The notes under the pieces are model-generated. The model was not told the DNA's origin. It saw only the letters and a list, made by a program, of their open reading frames with translations, and did no database searches. Both the position numbers and the translations under genes were made by a program. A DNA stretch of 64,000 bases from Planctomycetota bacterium (GTDB taxonomy: Bacteria; Planctomycetota; Phycisphaerae; Phycisphaerales; UBA1924): positions 1 to 64,000 of the forward strand of contig JAFLCN010000007.1 in assembly GCA_017303555.1 (NCBI GenBank). Direction: 5' to 3'. Positions 25,701 through 34,299 of the stretch are shown piece after piece. Position 1 is the stretch's first letter; the number at the start of each line of letters is the position of its first letter.

Positions 25701-27345
25701 CCGCGTTGTCGGGGAGGAGCGAGAGAGCGGTGTCGTAATAACGCATCGCGTCGTCGTTGTTCTTGAGGCGCAGCTCAACCTCCGCCAGCATGACCAGCGC
25801 CTGCACGTTTGCGCTGTTGATCGACAACGCACGGGTCAGCAGGTCGCGCGCCTTGCCGGGCTGGTTCAGCCGGAACGAGGCGTTCGCGGCGGCGACCAGC
25901 GCGTCGGCGTCCGATTCGTTCACCATCGCGAGGTAGCTCAGCAGGAGCTGCTGGGCGCCGGCGTAATCCTCCTGGGCGAGCTTCAGCTTGCCGTCCACGA
26001 AGAGCATCCGCATCGAGCTCTCCGGCTCGACCTTTGCCAGCTCGGTGCGGCTGGCCCGGGCCCGCTCCAGCCAATCGGCCTTCAGTTTCTTTTCCTTCGC
26101 CGGATCCGTGTCGGATGCGCCCTCGAACGCCTTCAGCGCGAGCGCCGCCTGCCGGAACAGCGCATCTTGCTTGCGGTACCAGAGCAATCGACCCGAGACG
26201 CTCAGTTCCGGGTTCGGCAGGTCACGCACCTTCTGCAGCGTCGCGATCGCGGATTCGTAGTCGCGTGCGAGCGAATCCGCATCCGATTTGCTCATCAGAA
26301 GCGCGGCGTCGTTCGGGCGCGCTTTCAGCGCGAGCTCCAGCGCCGCTCTGCTCCGCGGGAGCTTGCCCGAATCGTCCAGTTGCAGCTCCAGGTACGCGAA
26401 CTGCGAGACCAGCAGCGCGGTGATCTGCGAGGGCTCCATCGCGTTGATGATCGCGGCGGCCTCGTCCAGCGCCTTGGTCGCGTCGGTCCTGAGTTGCTCG
26501 GCGATCTTGCGCCGATCCTCGACCTTGTTCAGCGCCGAAGCCTGCCGACGCGCATCGGCCAGCAGCCAGCCGATCGTCAGCAGCTTCGTCCGCGGCTCGC
26601 TGGGGTCCTTGGCGCGATACTCGCGGATCACGTTGCGGCCCTTTTCGGCCTCGGTGATCGCGTCGTCGGGACGCTGGTTGTTCAGCGCCTGGTCCGCCTT
26701 GTAGATGTACCAGTTGTGCAGCCCGATCAGGCTGTCGATGTCGGTCGGATCGGCCTTCAGCGCCGCCTCGAAGTCCGCGCGGATCGCGTCGATCTCCGAG
26801 TCTTTCAGGTTCTTTGATTCGGTCAGGATCCGCAGGTTCGCCAGCGCGCGGTACCGGCGCAGCGATTCGCTGTCGCCTTCCTTCGCGTCGCCGAACTGGG
26901 CAAGCGCGTCGGTGGTTGCCTGAGCCAGGGATTCGGCGAACTGGCGGCTGTAGCCCGCGTTCTCCAGCGTCTGGAGGTACACGCCCAGGTGGTCTTTGTG
27001 CGCCTGCACGTCGGTTCTCTGCAGGTCCGCGATCTTCTTGCGCACCAGCGTGTACTGCGGATACTTCGAATCAAAGAGCGTCTGCGTCGTCGGTGCCAGC
27101 TTCTCGAGGGAGTCCTTCCACTTCTTGAGATACTCAAGGTTCGTGGCGTCCTTGTTCACGGCCTTGCCGTAGGCCTTTTCGGCCTCTACCGGCTTGTTCG
27201 CCGCCATCAGCGCGTCGCCCTGCTTCGCCAGGTCCGAGGCGGACTTGAACAGCACCAGGTACGCGGCGGCACCGACGCCGCCCGCGAGCAGGACAAGCCC
27301 GCCGACCAGGATCGCGACAAACTTCGTGTTGACTTTCGACGCCAT
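22750..27345 (-). CDS. giant TPR-repeat protein of the EPS/exosortase locus
   Basis: The 1531-residue protein has an N-terminal membrane anchor (FVAILVGGLVLLAGGVGAAA, about 9-32) and then almost entirely helical TPR-like repeats, for example ADALVAAANASFRLNQPGKA and ALVMLAEVELRLKNNDDAM. TPR proteins with one anchor and many repeats are characteristic of exosortase-EPS loci (PrsT-like), where they likely scaffold the secretion or assembly machine. No catalytic motif is visible. It lies 71 bases after the exosortase gene and 159 before the Wzc-like gene. The long + strand open frame opposite is a shadow. Confidence 0.9.
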   Translation of the reverse strand: MASKVNTKFVAILVGGLVLLAGGVGAAAYLVLFKSASDLAKQGDALMAANKPVEAEKAYGKAVNKDATNLEYLKKWKDSLEKLAPTTQTLFDSKYPQYTLVRKKIADLQRTDVQAHKDHLGVYLQTLENAGYSRQFAESLAQATTDALAQFGDAKEGDSESLRRYRALANLRILTESKNLKDSEIDAIRADFEAALKADPTDIDSLIGLHNWYIYKADQALNNQRPDDAITEAEKGRNVIREYRAKDPSEPRTKLLTIGWLLADARRQASALNKVEDRRKIAEQLRTDATKALDEAAAIINAMEPSQITALLVSQFAYLELQLDDSGKLPRSRAALELALKARPNDAALLMSKSDADSLARDYESAIATLQKVRDLPNPELSVSGRLLWYRKQDALFRQAALALKAFEGASDTDPAKEKKLKADWLERARASRTELAKVEPESSMRMLFVDGKLKLAQEDYAGAQQLLLSYLAMVNESDADALVAAANASFRLNQPGKARDLLTRALSINSANVQALVMLAEVELRLKNNDDAMRYYDTALSLLPDNAAIKARKRAVEQELGRGEIDDPVSRVVAEARKRRELGDEKGATQVLQEGAEKFKYDALITQALVQQRTMANDVEGAKAIIRKALEVNTNETQRKNLQSALSILDAGDAVEANLKAVDLAPNLTDVDRIVMKLGILTNAGDKYKARAQELATELEQKFPEEPVAIETLFLRALRDKQIDVAQKYAEKAIAKNIDKYEGATFKSRVLASQGRRAEAISTLAQASQRFNFNVEAWRVLAALQVEDGKLADAAVSMQKAMALRPDDPTSILQYSATLQAAGKSDDALRLMQDKAKLLAESLMIRDEWLKLEGTVGDKEAALKERERDLARDPNNRLYQVQAAALSTELRRWDDARKRIDALRASSDGLDVATIAAIWSADQSDLAGAEKVLHDYAMKVKAEPNGGDRAGEALMALARFMVPRGRPDRAVAALEEARPFQDPKRLQADRMLAELYLEMAETEKAIQTLRAIADANKDAPDDTVRLRLAEALIQVRRFDEAEKELQLLTKEGQEGPVAMLLRADAAMGRGDSKGAMEILDKAVTAFSGNAGVFLKRAQASIEMKRNVADILADLDQVTKLDPRLWQAHQLRAVIFQTQGKKNDVINEIRAILLIDPTQDEILGLGLRMLASDDRDDEAVALAEDVAKRRGAPGTLYANIGDLFDAIGRGNRALAFYRTAFNNDSRTTHVVKYVNALLAQKPPNAPEAEATLRKVQDRIAKDPELLLARAGVRRALNQPAEARKDVGASIKLLPADQVDVMQTWFQTAYRLLGAKELAATLDAISKDGIQPDWVAFFRARLQSDDPATKTAGIDAVRRVAETTKLPQLAVLARREYSGRLYLAGDFEKAADAMKVIIEKDPKDADTLNNLAYLLGKDLNRPSEGLEFAKRAVELKPKSPEVLDTYGLLLMLTGNLAEAQKVLERALAIPAAPSTQVTILLHLADLQIKMEKRDEAKASLSKARVLFQQVQGLTQDQQKQDMARLEKLLEGP

Positions 27346-27416
27346 GCGGCAAGCTCCGTTTCGCTCGAATCACTCGTGATGCGCCGTCACCGGCGGGTGC
27401 GCTTCCGCGCCCGCCT

Positions 27417-29402
27417 TCACGACGCATCGTTGCTTGTTTCCTTGGCCGGGTAGTTCCCGGCTTGCACTTCGACCCAGTCCGGCACGCAGCGCATGACCTC
27501 GGGGAGGAGCTCGCTCATCAGGCTCGACGCCTGCTCCGCGAGTTCTTCCGGGCTCCGCACCGACCGGCTCGTGAACTGAACTTTCAGGTAGTAGGCGTAA
27601 TCGCTCTTGAGGTCGAACGCGAGTAGGCGCACCTCTTCGGCGCTGCTGACGTGTCCGCCGTTGGCGATGAACAGGTAGCCCGCGTAGAGCTTGGGGCCGT
27701 TGACGTTGGAGGTTGCCGCGAACTCGGTGATCCGCAGCTTCATCTCGCCCGGATTGCGTGGCAGTGTCACGCTCGAACCCGCGCCGTCGGGCGACCAGTT
27801 GGGAACGCGTTGCCGGAACCAGCCGGACTGCTCCGAAGCGCTCGCGCCCTGATGAGGGGACCACAATTCGGGATTCAGCTTGAGGGGCAGGATCTCGGTG
27901 CGGAGCGCTGTCATGCCGCCGCCGACGTAGCAGCGCTCGGGGATGTGGGGCACGGTGTCCACGCCCCCGGTGTAGTACGCCGCGTGGAGTTGGAGCTCCA
28001 TCGGGGGCTGATCGGGCTTGCGGTCCTTGCGGACGAAGGTGCGGGTGATGTAGTTCTTTGTTCCCAGCGTCTCTTCGATCTCGGCGGATTCGAGCTTGTC
28101 GGTGCCGACCTGCTTCCAGCTCGGAGTCTCGTTGGGCAGGGAGATGAGGGCGCGGTTGCCGGGGGCCTGGATGGCTTTCTTTCGGAGGTGGATTCCGGCG
28201 TAGTGGATTCCCGCCGTCATGCTCGCGTCGCAGATGAGCATGACGATGATCGACAGCACGTACGACGGCCGGCGGAGCGCCGCCCAGCCGCGGGTTGCGC
28301 GCACGGGAGCATGCTCGGTTTGCTTCGGAGCCGGAGCTTCTTCCACGATCTTGGCGAGCGCCCACACGATCCCCAGGAACAGCAGCAGCCCGGGGAGGAG
28401 CAGCAGCGTGCCGATCATCATGTGGGCGTCGCCCTTGGCCAGTTCGCCGTCGAACGTGCTCGCGATGCCGAGCACCGCGACGCGGATGACGTTCATGAAA
28501 ATCGCGACCGGCAGCGCCAGAGCGATCACCGCGACGCGCTGCCACCAGTACTTGGCGGAAATCAGCGCGACCGCGCCGGCGAGCGCGATGAACGCGATCA
28601 CCATCCGCATGCCCGAGCACGCCTCCGCCACGTTCAGCGGGATCGACGCGCCCCCCTTGGGCGTTACGTGCAGCGTGTTGCCGTCGACTTCCACCGCAAA
28701 GCCCATCAGCGGCCCGAGCATCCCGAGCATAAAGCCCGCGCCCTGGCTCGCGATGAGCTGCAGTTGGAAGGTGATCTTGATCATGATCATCTCGCTGATC
28801 GTGATCGCAAAGACCAGGTAGGCGATCGGCAGGAACAGAAGGCGGAACATCTTCGGCCCCGTCAGCCAGAGCGCAAGCCCCGCGATCGTCAGCACGATCG
28901 ACAGCCCCTGGATCATGTGGTTCTTGATCACCACCACCGAAACAAAGTACGCGCCGATTCCCAGGAGGAACGGCAGCACCCCGGGCCAGAACGTGCTCGT
29001 CGGTGTCCGCACGACCCGATCACGCTCGCGCCAGAGCAGGTACAGGCTGATGAACGGAATGACGTACGCGTGACCCCAGTCGCTCGGCGCCCGCAGCGAC
29101 ATCCAGTGCTGGCGGAGCAGCCAGTGCCAGAACAGAAACGCGATGCCGATTGTCAGCAGCGCGGACAAGAACACCTGCGGCGGCGTCAGCAGCCCGCCAA
29201 CCTTTGCTTCTTCCGGTGGTCCGCCCGCGCGCAGACCCGCTCCGGGATTGAATCCCGATAGACCGGTTCCGGCGGGCACGCTTTGAGGGACCGTCGTCAA
29301 CGCTTGAGATCCTTGACTCCACGCGGTCCGGAAACAGTCCGGAGCCGAATCGAAATCAGGGAGTGATTCTTGGCTGATCGGCCACTTCAGCCCCGGCATC
29401 AA
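27417..29402 (-). CDS. exosortase fused to an EpsI-type domain
   Basis: The 661-residue protein has a multi-helix exosortase half (about 75-350) with catalytic Cys262 in NVAEACSGMRM, Arg307 in NVIRVAVLGI and His327 in GDAHMMIG, the usual order for this membrane transpeptidase family, which sorts proteins with PEP-CTERM-type tails. The second half (about 365-661) has one membrane helix and an EpsI/DUF3485-like region, YYTGGVDTVPHIPERCY, which is usually a separate partner gene. An N-terminal extension of about 70 residues is not typical, and the start may lie further in. No sorting-signal substrate was found in this window. Confidence 0.88.
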   Translation of the reverse strand: MMPGLKWPISQESLPDFDSAPDCFRTAWSQGSQALTTVPQSVPAGTGLSGFNPGAGLRAGGPPEEAKVGGLLTPPQVFLSALLTIGIAFLFWHWLLRQHWMSLRAPSDWGHAYVIPFISLYLLWRERDRVVRTPTSTFWPGVLPFLLGIGAYFVSVVVIKNHMIQGLSIVLTIAGLALWLTGPKMFRLLFLPIAYLVFAITISEMIMIKITFQLQLIASQGAGFMLGMLGPLMGFAVEVDGNTLHVTPKGGASIPLNVAEACSGMRMVIAFIALAGAVALISAKYWWQRVAVIALALPVAIFMNVIRVAVLGIASTFDGELAKGDAHMMIGTLLLLPGLLLFLGIVWALAKIVEEAPAPKQTEHAPVRATRGWAALRRPSYVLSIIVMLICDASMTAGIHYAGIHLRKKAIQAPGNRALISLPNETPSWKQVGTDKLESAEIEETLGTKNYITRTFVRKDRKPDQPPMELQLHAAYYTGGVDTVPHIPERCYVGGGMTALRTEILPLKLNPELWSPHQGASASEQSGWFRQRVPNWSPDGAGSSVTLPRNPGEMKLRITEFAATSNVNGPKLYAGYLFIANGGHVSSAEEVRLLAFDLKSDYAYYLKVQFTSRSVRSPEELAEQASSLMSELLPEVMRCVPDWVEVQAGNYPAKETSNDAS

Positions 29403-29483
29403 GCCCGGGAATCCAAAGGACAGCCGGCCGACAATTCGGCATCACCCGTACGGAAACCGTCGCCTGTCCGGTTCACGTCCCGA

Positions 29484-29498
29484 GCATGAATTTCATGC
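29484..29498. promoter_or_regulatory. 15-base palindrome GCATGAA-T-TTCATGC
   Basis: A perfect palindrome lies in the 128-base gap between the Wza-like gene and the exosortase gene, 82 bases upstream of the latter's start. It could bind a dimeric regulator or be a chance palindrome. The rest of the gap shows nothing. Confidence 0.3.
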
Positions 29499-29530
29499 CA
29501 AACGCGCACGTTTTGCCGGAGATGGTCCGC

Positions 29531-31411
29531 TTAGTTGTTGAAGACGTTCACCGATTCCGGCGGGACACCGAAGATGTCCGAGCCGAAATTGCGATCGATC
29601 ACCAGGCCGAACCCGTAATTGGCTCGGAAGCCGTTGCGAATGACCGCCAGCGGGAACGCCCAGAAGTTCGTTCCGACGTTCACCATGTCGTCCGCTTTCA
29701 GATACACGTCGGGCTGGGTGCCTTCGGCAATGGCGCGCATATCGAGCCGCACCATCGCCTGCTGACCGTCTCCGACGACACGGATCAAGTCCACGCGTTC
29801 GGGAATCGCCAGATTCGAAAGCCCGCCCGAGGCGGATGAAACCGCCCGCAAAAGGGTCAAACGCCCGGTTTCTGAAAGGTTGTACACACCCGGCCGGTTG
29901 ACCTGCCCCGCGATATACACCTCGCCCCGGGGCATCGCCGGAACGCGGATGATGTCGCCCGGGCGCACGACGATGTTCAGCGACGTATCGCCCGCCATGA
30001 GCTGCTGGAACGGAACGCGGATGATCCGCTGCGCCACGACCCGACGCTGTTCTGCGGGCAGGTCCTTCTTGGTTTCCTGCCGGCCCGAAGGCGACGTCGC
30101 GAGCTGCACCCATTTGCCGTCAATGAAGACCCAGGAACTCTGAGGCGCTGCCGCGCCCGGGGCCGGCTGAGCGGTGCGGCCTGGTTCGGGCAAGTCGATG
30201 GTTGGGCTAGTTCCACGTCCGGCGCTCGGTTCATCGCCGAACCGGCTTTCGCGCCTCGCCAAAACCGGACCGGACGTGTAGCCGGTCATGATGCCGGGCG
30301 AAGGCAAATCCACCGGCGGCTGCGCGGGTTCCTGCGGCTTGGGCGCCGGGGCAGGATTCTGAGGAGGCGGTTGGACCGGCGGCTGAACCGGTGCGGGCGA
30401 AGGAGCGGGAGCCGGGTTCGTTGGAGTCGGAGAGGGGGTAGGGGTGGGGGTAGGGGTGGAAGAAGGCGTCGGAGCCGGGGAGTCCGGCATGGGAATCGGC
30501 GGCTCGCTGCGGGGCTGAGGGGCGGCCTGATTGGGCTGGCCGGGAGTGGCAGGGGCCTTGTCGCCGGGTTGCGAAAGCTGGTCGATCAAGTCGATGAGCG
30601 ATTCGCCGCTCTTGGGGGGCTCGGTGCCTGTGGGCGTTTCGCCGTTTGTTGCGGGGCGGGCGGGGCCTGAACCGCCCGGGAGGGGAGAGCGGCGGGTGTC
30701 GCGCGGGCTCATCGCGCGCTCATCGAGCTGAACCTGCCGGATGACGAAGACCTCTTTGGTCATGTCGTCGATGCGGCCGCCGGCGGTGATGGCTTCGATG
30801 AGCTTGTAGTCGATCGAAGGGATGAAGTAGGGGCCGGGGCGTTCGATCGCACCGATCATCGTGAACGTCTGCTGGCGGAGTTCGCGGATATCCACGCCGA
30901 CGAGGGGGTCGGCAACGAACTTCTTCATGGCGTCGGAGATCGTGTCGCGGACCTGTTCGACCGACTTTCCAGAAACAAAGAGACGGCCGAGCTGGGGCAG
31001 TTCGATCATGCCGACGGGATCGACCACGCGCTCGAACAATTCGGGCGGTCCGCCGGTGGTCACAAAGTCGTAGATTTCGATCCGCAGCGCGTCGCCGGGG
31101 CCAACGCGATAGTCGCGCGGGTCGGTGTAGAGATCTTCGGGAGTGGGCGAGCTGGATTCGACAAGGTCGCCCTTGGCGTCCTCGATGCTGGCGATTCGTT
31201 CGAGAACGGGCACTTTGGTGGGGGTGTGTTCCCAGCGGCCCATCACGCTCGGATCAATAAAGGAGTCTGATTCGCAGCCGACCATCGACACTCCGACGAC
31301 GCCTCCGGCCAAAGCAAGGACCTTGGCGGTCGTGCGGCGGAGTGCGGAGCGGCAGAAAAAGGGGTTGGTCGCTGGGTCGGTCGGGTTCAAACTGGGCTCC
31401 TGGCTCGGCAT
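29531..31411 (-). CDS. Wza-type polysaccharide export lipoprotein
   Basis: The 626-residue outer-membrane export protein has a lipoprotein signal (GVSMVGC, cysteine about residue 47), a polysaccharide-export domain (YRVGPGDALRIEIYD, VDPVGMIELPQLGRLFV), a SLBB-like domain and a second one near the C-terminus (GDIIRVPAMPRGEVYIAGQV). Between them lies a low-complexity proline/threonine insert (about residues 245-400), absent in typical Wza. The C-terminus ends in an ANYGFGLVIDRNFGSDIFG segment. It is first in the EPS transcription unit on the minus strand. A TTGACA promoter candidate lies upstream. Confidence 0.9.
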   Translation of the reverse strand: MPSQEPSLNPTDPATNPFFCRSALRRTTAKVLALAGGVVGVSMVGCESDSFIDPSVMGRWEHTPTKVPVLERIASIEDAKGDLVESSSPTPEDLYTDPRDYRVGPGDALRIEIYDFVTTGGPPELFERVVDPVGMIELPQLGRLFVSGKSVEQVRDTISDAMKKFVADPLVGVDIRELRQQTFTMIGAIERPGPYFIPSIDYKLIEAITAGGRIDDMTKEVFVIRQVQLDERAMSPRDTRRSPLPGGSGPARPATNGETPTGTEPPKSGESLIDLIDQLSQPGDKAPATPGQPNQAAPQPRSEPPIPMPDSPAPTPSSTPTPTPTPSPTPTNPAPAPSPAPVQPPVQPPPQNPAPAPKPQEPAQPPVDLPSPGIMTGYTSGPVLARRESRFGDEPSAGRGTSPTIDLPEPGRTAQPAPGAAAPQSSWVFIDGKWVQLATSPSGRQETKKDLPAEQRRVVAQRIIRVPFQQLMAGDTSLNIVVRPGDIIRVPAMPRGEVYIAGQVNRPGVYNLSETGRLTLLRAVSSASGGLSNLAIPERVDLIRVVGDGQQAMVRLDMRAIAEGTQPDVYLKADDMVNVGTNFWAFPLAVIRNGFRANYGFGLVIDRNFGSDIFGVPPESVNVFNN

Positions 31412-31447
31412 CGGTCGGTCTCTCTCGGTGGCGGACCGAACGTCCGC

Positions 31448-31475
31448 ACCGTATCACCTGTCGCTCTGTTGTCAA
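31448..31475 (-). promoter_or_regulatory. candidate promoter of the EPS block
   Basis: On the minus strand TTGACA (31470-31475) is followed after 16 bases by TACGGT (31448-31453), giving a leader of about 30 bases to the ATG at 31411. The gap 31412-31678 shows nothing else convincing. Confidence 0.4.
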
Positions 31476-31678
31476 ACCTATCTCGGTCGACCCCGTCAGG
31501 TGGGTGGGGGTCCTTTCCAGGCCTTTATCGGGTCCACATACTGCATCGGCTGATTCCCCGGAGGGTTTTGATCGGACCTTCGCTTCCCGGTCAATGAAGG
31601 TTCGCGCAGAAGCTGCTTCGAGGTTCGGGCGGGGGTACTCGCAACTGGGGTGCCGCGGACCCTAGAGTTGGCTCTCCC

Positions 31679-32743
31679 ATGACCCCTCCGAACGGCATTT
31701 TGCCCCCCGGGATGACCCCCGAAGCCCTTGCGAAGACGCTGGCACGCCATCCAAGGCCTGCCGGCGGCGACCCCTTGCGCCGGGTGGATCAGCCACTTGT
31801 CAGTCTTTCGGGGATGATTTTGAACAACCAGGGTTCGGGACCTGAGCAGTTGCTGGTGAAGCGCAAGCCGGCGTGGTTGAAAGCCAAGGTGCCGGGAGGT
31901 CCGGGGTACAACCGGCTGCGCAACATCATGTCCGAGCACAAGTTGCACACGGTCTGCGAGGAGGCGGGCTGCCCGAACATGGGCGAATGCTGGGCGCGGG
32001 GCGTGGCGACGATCATGATTTTGGGCGACACCTGCACCCGGGCGTGCGGCTTCTGCAACGTGAAGACGGGGCGGCCCCAGGCTGTGGACCGGGATGAGCC
32101 ACGCCGGGTTGCTGAGAGCCTGGCCCTGATGGGTCTCAAGCACGTTGTGATCACGAGCGTGAACCGCGATGAACTTTCGGATGGTGGGGCGGGAATCTGG
32201 GCGGACACGATCATCCGGACGCGCGAATCGTGCCCGTCGATGAGCGTCGAGGTGCTGATTCCGGACTTTGAGGGGAACTGGCCGGCGCTGCAGATGGTGA
32301 TCGATGCGAAGCCGCACATCATCAATCACAACCTGGAGAGCGTGCGTCGGATGTATCCGGCGGTGAGGCCGAGCGCGAAGTTTGATCGATCGGTGGAACT
32401 GCTCCGGCGCGTGAAGGAGCAGGGGGGGGTCGCGAAAACGGGGATCATGGTCGGCATCGGTGAAAAGGACGAGGAAGTGCTGGCGCTGATGGATGAAGTG
32501 ATTGCGGGGACGCAAACGCCGAACGGCGCCTGCGACATTCTCACGATCGGGCAGTATTTGCAGCCGACGCGGAACCACCTGCCGATGGATCGCTGGGTCC
32601 ATCCGGATACGTTTGCGATGTTCAAGGAAGAGGGCCTGAAGCGCGGGTTCAAGGTCGTGGAGAGCGGCCCGCTTGTGCGGAGCAGCTATCACGCGGATCA
32701 TCAGGCGGATGTTCTGACGGATATTCTGGCATCGCGAAAGTGA
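31679..32743 (+). CDS. lipA: lipoyl synthase
   Basis: The 354-residue radical SAM enzyme inserts two sulfur atoms into protein-bound octanoyl groups. Both iron-sulfur motifs are present: CEEAGCPNMGEC for the auxiliary cluster and CTRACGFCNV for the SAM cluster. Also visible are VITSVNRDELSDGG, MVGIGEKDEEV and a C-terminal LVRSSYHADH, which carries the conserved serine ligand. An N-terminal extension of about 50 residues precedes the core. It is a single gene, with lipB not adjacent in this window. Confidence 0.96.
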   Translation: MTPPNGILPPGMTPEALAKTLARHPRPAGGDPLRRVDQPLVSLSGMILNNQGSGPEQLLVKRKPAWLKAKVPGGPGYNRLRNIMSEHKLHTVCEEAGCPNMGECWARGVATIMILGDTCTRACGFCNVKTGRPQAVDRDEPRRVAESLALMGLKHVVITSVNRDELSDGGAGIWADTIIRTRESCPSMSVEVLIPDFEGNWPALQMVIDAKPHIINHNLESVRRMYPAVRPSAKFDRSVELLRRVKEQGGVAKTGIMVGIGEKDEEVLALMDEVIAGTQTPNGACDILTIGQYLQPTRNHLPMDRWVHPDTFAMFKEEGLKRGFKVVESGPLVRSSYHADHQADVLTDILASRK

Positions 32744-32759
32744 AGCGTATAGCGTGGGC

Positions 32760-32788
32760 TTGACGCGACCGTCGGATTGTGCTATTCT
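32760..32788 (+). promoter_or_regulatory. sigma70-like promoter with long leader before hicA
   Basis: TTGACG (32760-32765), a 17-base spacer and TATTCT (32783-32788) form a good match. A start near 32795 would give a leader of about 205 bases with no gene, which could fold or encode an RNA. No clear ORF or terminator is seen there. Confidence 0.5.
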
Positions 32789-33000
32789 CACAAACGCAGA
32801 AATCGCATTCGCAAGGTGCGACCTGTTGGAGTACGAACCCGAAGAGCTTGCCTGCCAGTTCTTTGGGCGAGATTCAATTTCTTCCAGGTTGGCCGCGACG
32901 CGTGGATGCGTGTTGGTAGGTGCGGCAAGCCTGAGGACTGGTGCATTGCACGGACCGGAAGATCTCGGTCGCGTCGTGCCTTGACCTCAGGAGATTCGAC

Positions 33001-33213
33001 ATGCCGTCCGATGTATCTCTCCGTGATCTGCGGCGAGTTCTAGAGCAAGTCGGTTACACCCTCGACCGTGTCAAAGGATCTCATCATCACTTCCGAGGAC
33101 CCAATCTCCCGCCGATCGGCTTCCCCGTCCACCACGGGAAGGTCAAGGCCGTCTACGCCCGGCAGATCGAGCGGATCATCAAAGGGCTCCGCGCGTCGGG
33201 CGAAGGGCGCTGA
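33001..33213 (+). CDS. hicA: HicA-family toxin (mRNA interferase)
   Basis: The 70-residue protein fits HicA, a dsRBD-fold mRNA interferase. It has LRDLRRVLEQVGYTLDRVKG, the catalytic histidine in GSHHHFRGP, and a basic tail. AGGAG stands eight bases before the ATG. The stop codon overlaps an ATG by one base (TGATG), the typical coupling to the antitoxin gene hicB. HicB here appears frameshifted, which would leave the toxin without its coupled partner if this copy is accurate. A long untranslated leader precedes it. Confidence 0.85.
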   Translation: MPSDVSLRDLRRVLEQVGYTLDRVKGSHHHFRGPNLPPIGFPVHHGKVKAVYARQIERIIKGLRASGEGR

Positions 33214-33598
33214 TGCCGCGAATCGTCCGGTTGCCTCGGCGCTTTGGAAACAGGCGGAAGACCTTGCACGTCAGTATCAGCTCGTTGTTTCTCGGGAGCC
33301 GGGCGTGGGTTTCCTGGGGCGCACCGTGGAAATGCCGCTGGTGATGGCCGACGGAAAAACGATCGACCGCTGCGCTGCCGAGACGATTGAAGCGACCGCC
33401 TTGGCGATTTCGGCGATGCTGGAACGAGGCGAACGACCTCCATCGCCTGCGGGCGACGAGAAGCGAGAAGTGCAGCTCAACGTGCGGCTGACAGCGCTCG
33501 AGCGACTCGCGCTTGAAAACGCGGCGCGGCGGGAGGGTTATCGCTCGGTCTCCGACTTTGTTCGTGCCGCGGCGCTCGGTCGTTCGCGCGTTGCGTAG
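33213..33598 (+). pseudogene. hicB: HicB-type antitoxin with apparent 5' frameshift
   Basis: The open part reads ALWKQAEDLARQYQ, VGFLGRTVEMPLVMADGKT and then TALERLALENAARREGYRSV, a HicB-like partial RNase H fold followed by a DNA-binding ribbon-helix-helix or similar C-terminus. The coupled ATG at 33213 is in another frame and reaches a TGA after about 43 codons. The HicB frame has no start between 33200 and the GTG at 33305. Adding one base near 33220 gives an intact start (MPRNRPVASALWKQ). A late GTG start would remove part of the N-terminal fold. Confidence 0.65.
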
Positions 33599-33633
33599 CC
33601 CCTCACGTCGGTGCTTACTCTTCAGCTCGATTG

Positions 33634-34299
33634 ATGTCCCCCGAAGTCATTCAGGCGCTTGTCGGCCTCCTTGAAGCAAAGGACATGAGCACCGCTGCGC
33701 ACACGTGGCGAGTGGTGCTTTACACGCGCGCACTCGGAGAGCGAGCAGGCGCGGACCACGATCTGCTTGAGCGGCTCACGGTCGCGGCAGCACTCCACGA
33801 CATCGGGAAGATCGAGATCCCGTCGAACATTCTGCAGAAACCGGGGAAGTTGACGGCGGAAGAATTCGAGGTCATGAAGACGCACACGACTCTCGGGCAC
33901 GAGCGGCTGGTGCGCATGGGTGAATCGGACCCGGTGGTGCTGGACTTGGTTCGCTCGCACCACGAGCGGTTCGACGGACTCGGGTATCCGGACGGGCTAT
34001 CGGGAGACGGCATTCCGGTGGCCGCGCGGTACTTCGCGGTGATCGATTCGTTCGATGCCATGACGAGCCTGCGTCCGTATCGGCGCGAAACGGGCGAGGG
34101 CGCGGCGGAGCGTGCGATCGATGAATTGCAGAAGGGGATTGGAAATCGGTACTGCCCGGGGACTGTTGAGTTGTTCGTCGGGATGTACCGGACGGGCGGG
34201 CTGGCGTGGATTCTTGAGTATTTCAACGATGCGGCGCAGGTTCCGGCCCTGAGCGGGCTTGCCGAAGTTTCGCGGAGCAAACCCGCGGCCCGAAAATGA
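33634..34299 (+). CDS. HD-GYP domain protein
   Basis: The 221-residue protein is a single HD-GYP domain with AAHTWRVVLYTRALG, LHDIGKIEIP, a metal-binding HHERFDGLGYPDGL and DSFDAMTSLRPYR. Such domains hydrolyse cyclic di-GMP or related dinucleotides. There is no sensor or receiver domain, so it may be constitutive or act with a partner. The ATG at 33634 is preferred to a TTG one codon before. It lies near two PilZ-containing genes, which suggests local cyclic-di-GMP signalling. Confidence 0.88.
   Translation: MSPEVIQALVGLLEAKDMSTAAHTWRVVLYTRALGERAGADHDLLERLTVAAALHDIGKIEIPSNILQKPGKLTAEEFEVMKTHTTLGHERLVRMGESDPVVLDLVRSHHERFDGLGYPDGLSGDGIPVAARYFAVIDSFDAMTSLRPYRRETGEGAAERAIDELQKGIGNRYCPGTVELFVGMYRTGGLAWILEYFNDAAQVPALSGLAEVSRSKPAARK

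Noticed and set aside
23959..26817. A 952-codon open frame on the plus strand opposite the giant TPR gene.
   Set aside because: It has skewed composition rich in Arg, Gly and Leu with no domain, and lies entirely antisense to the TPR gene, whose repeats are clear. It is a GC-rich shadow frame.
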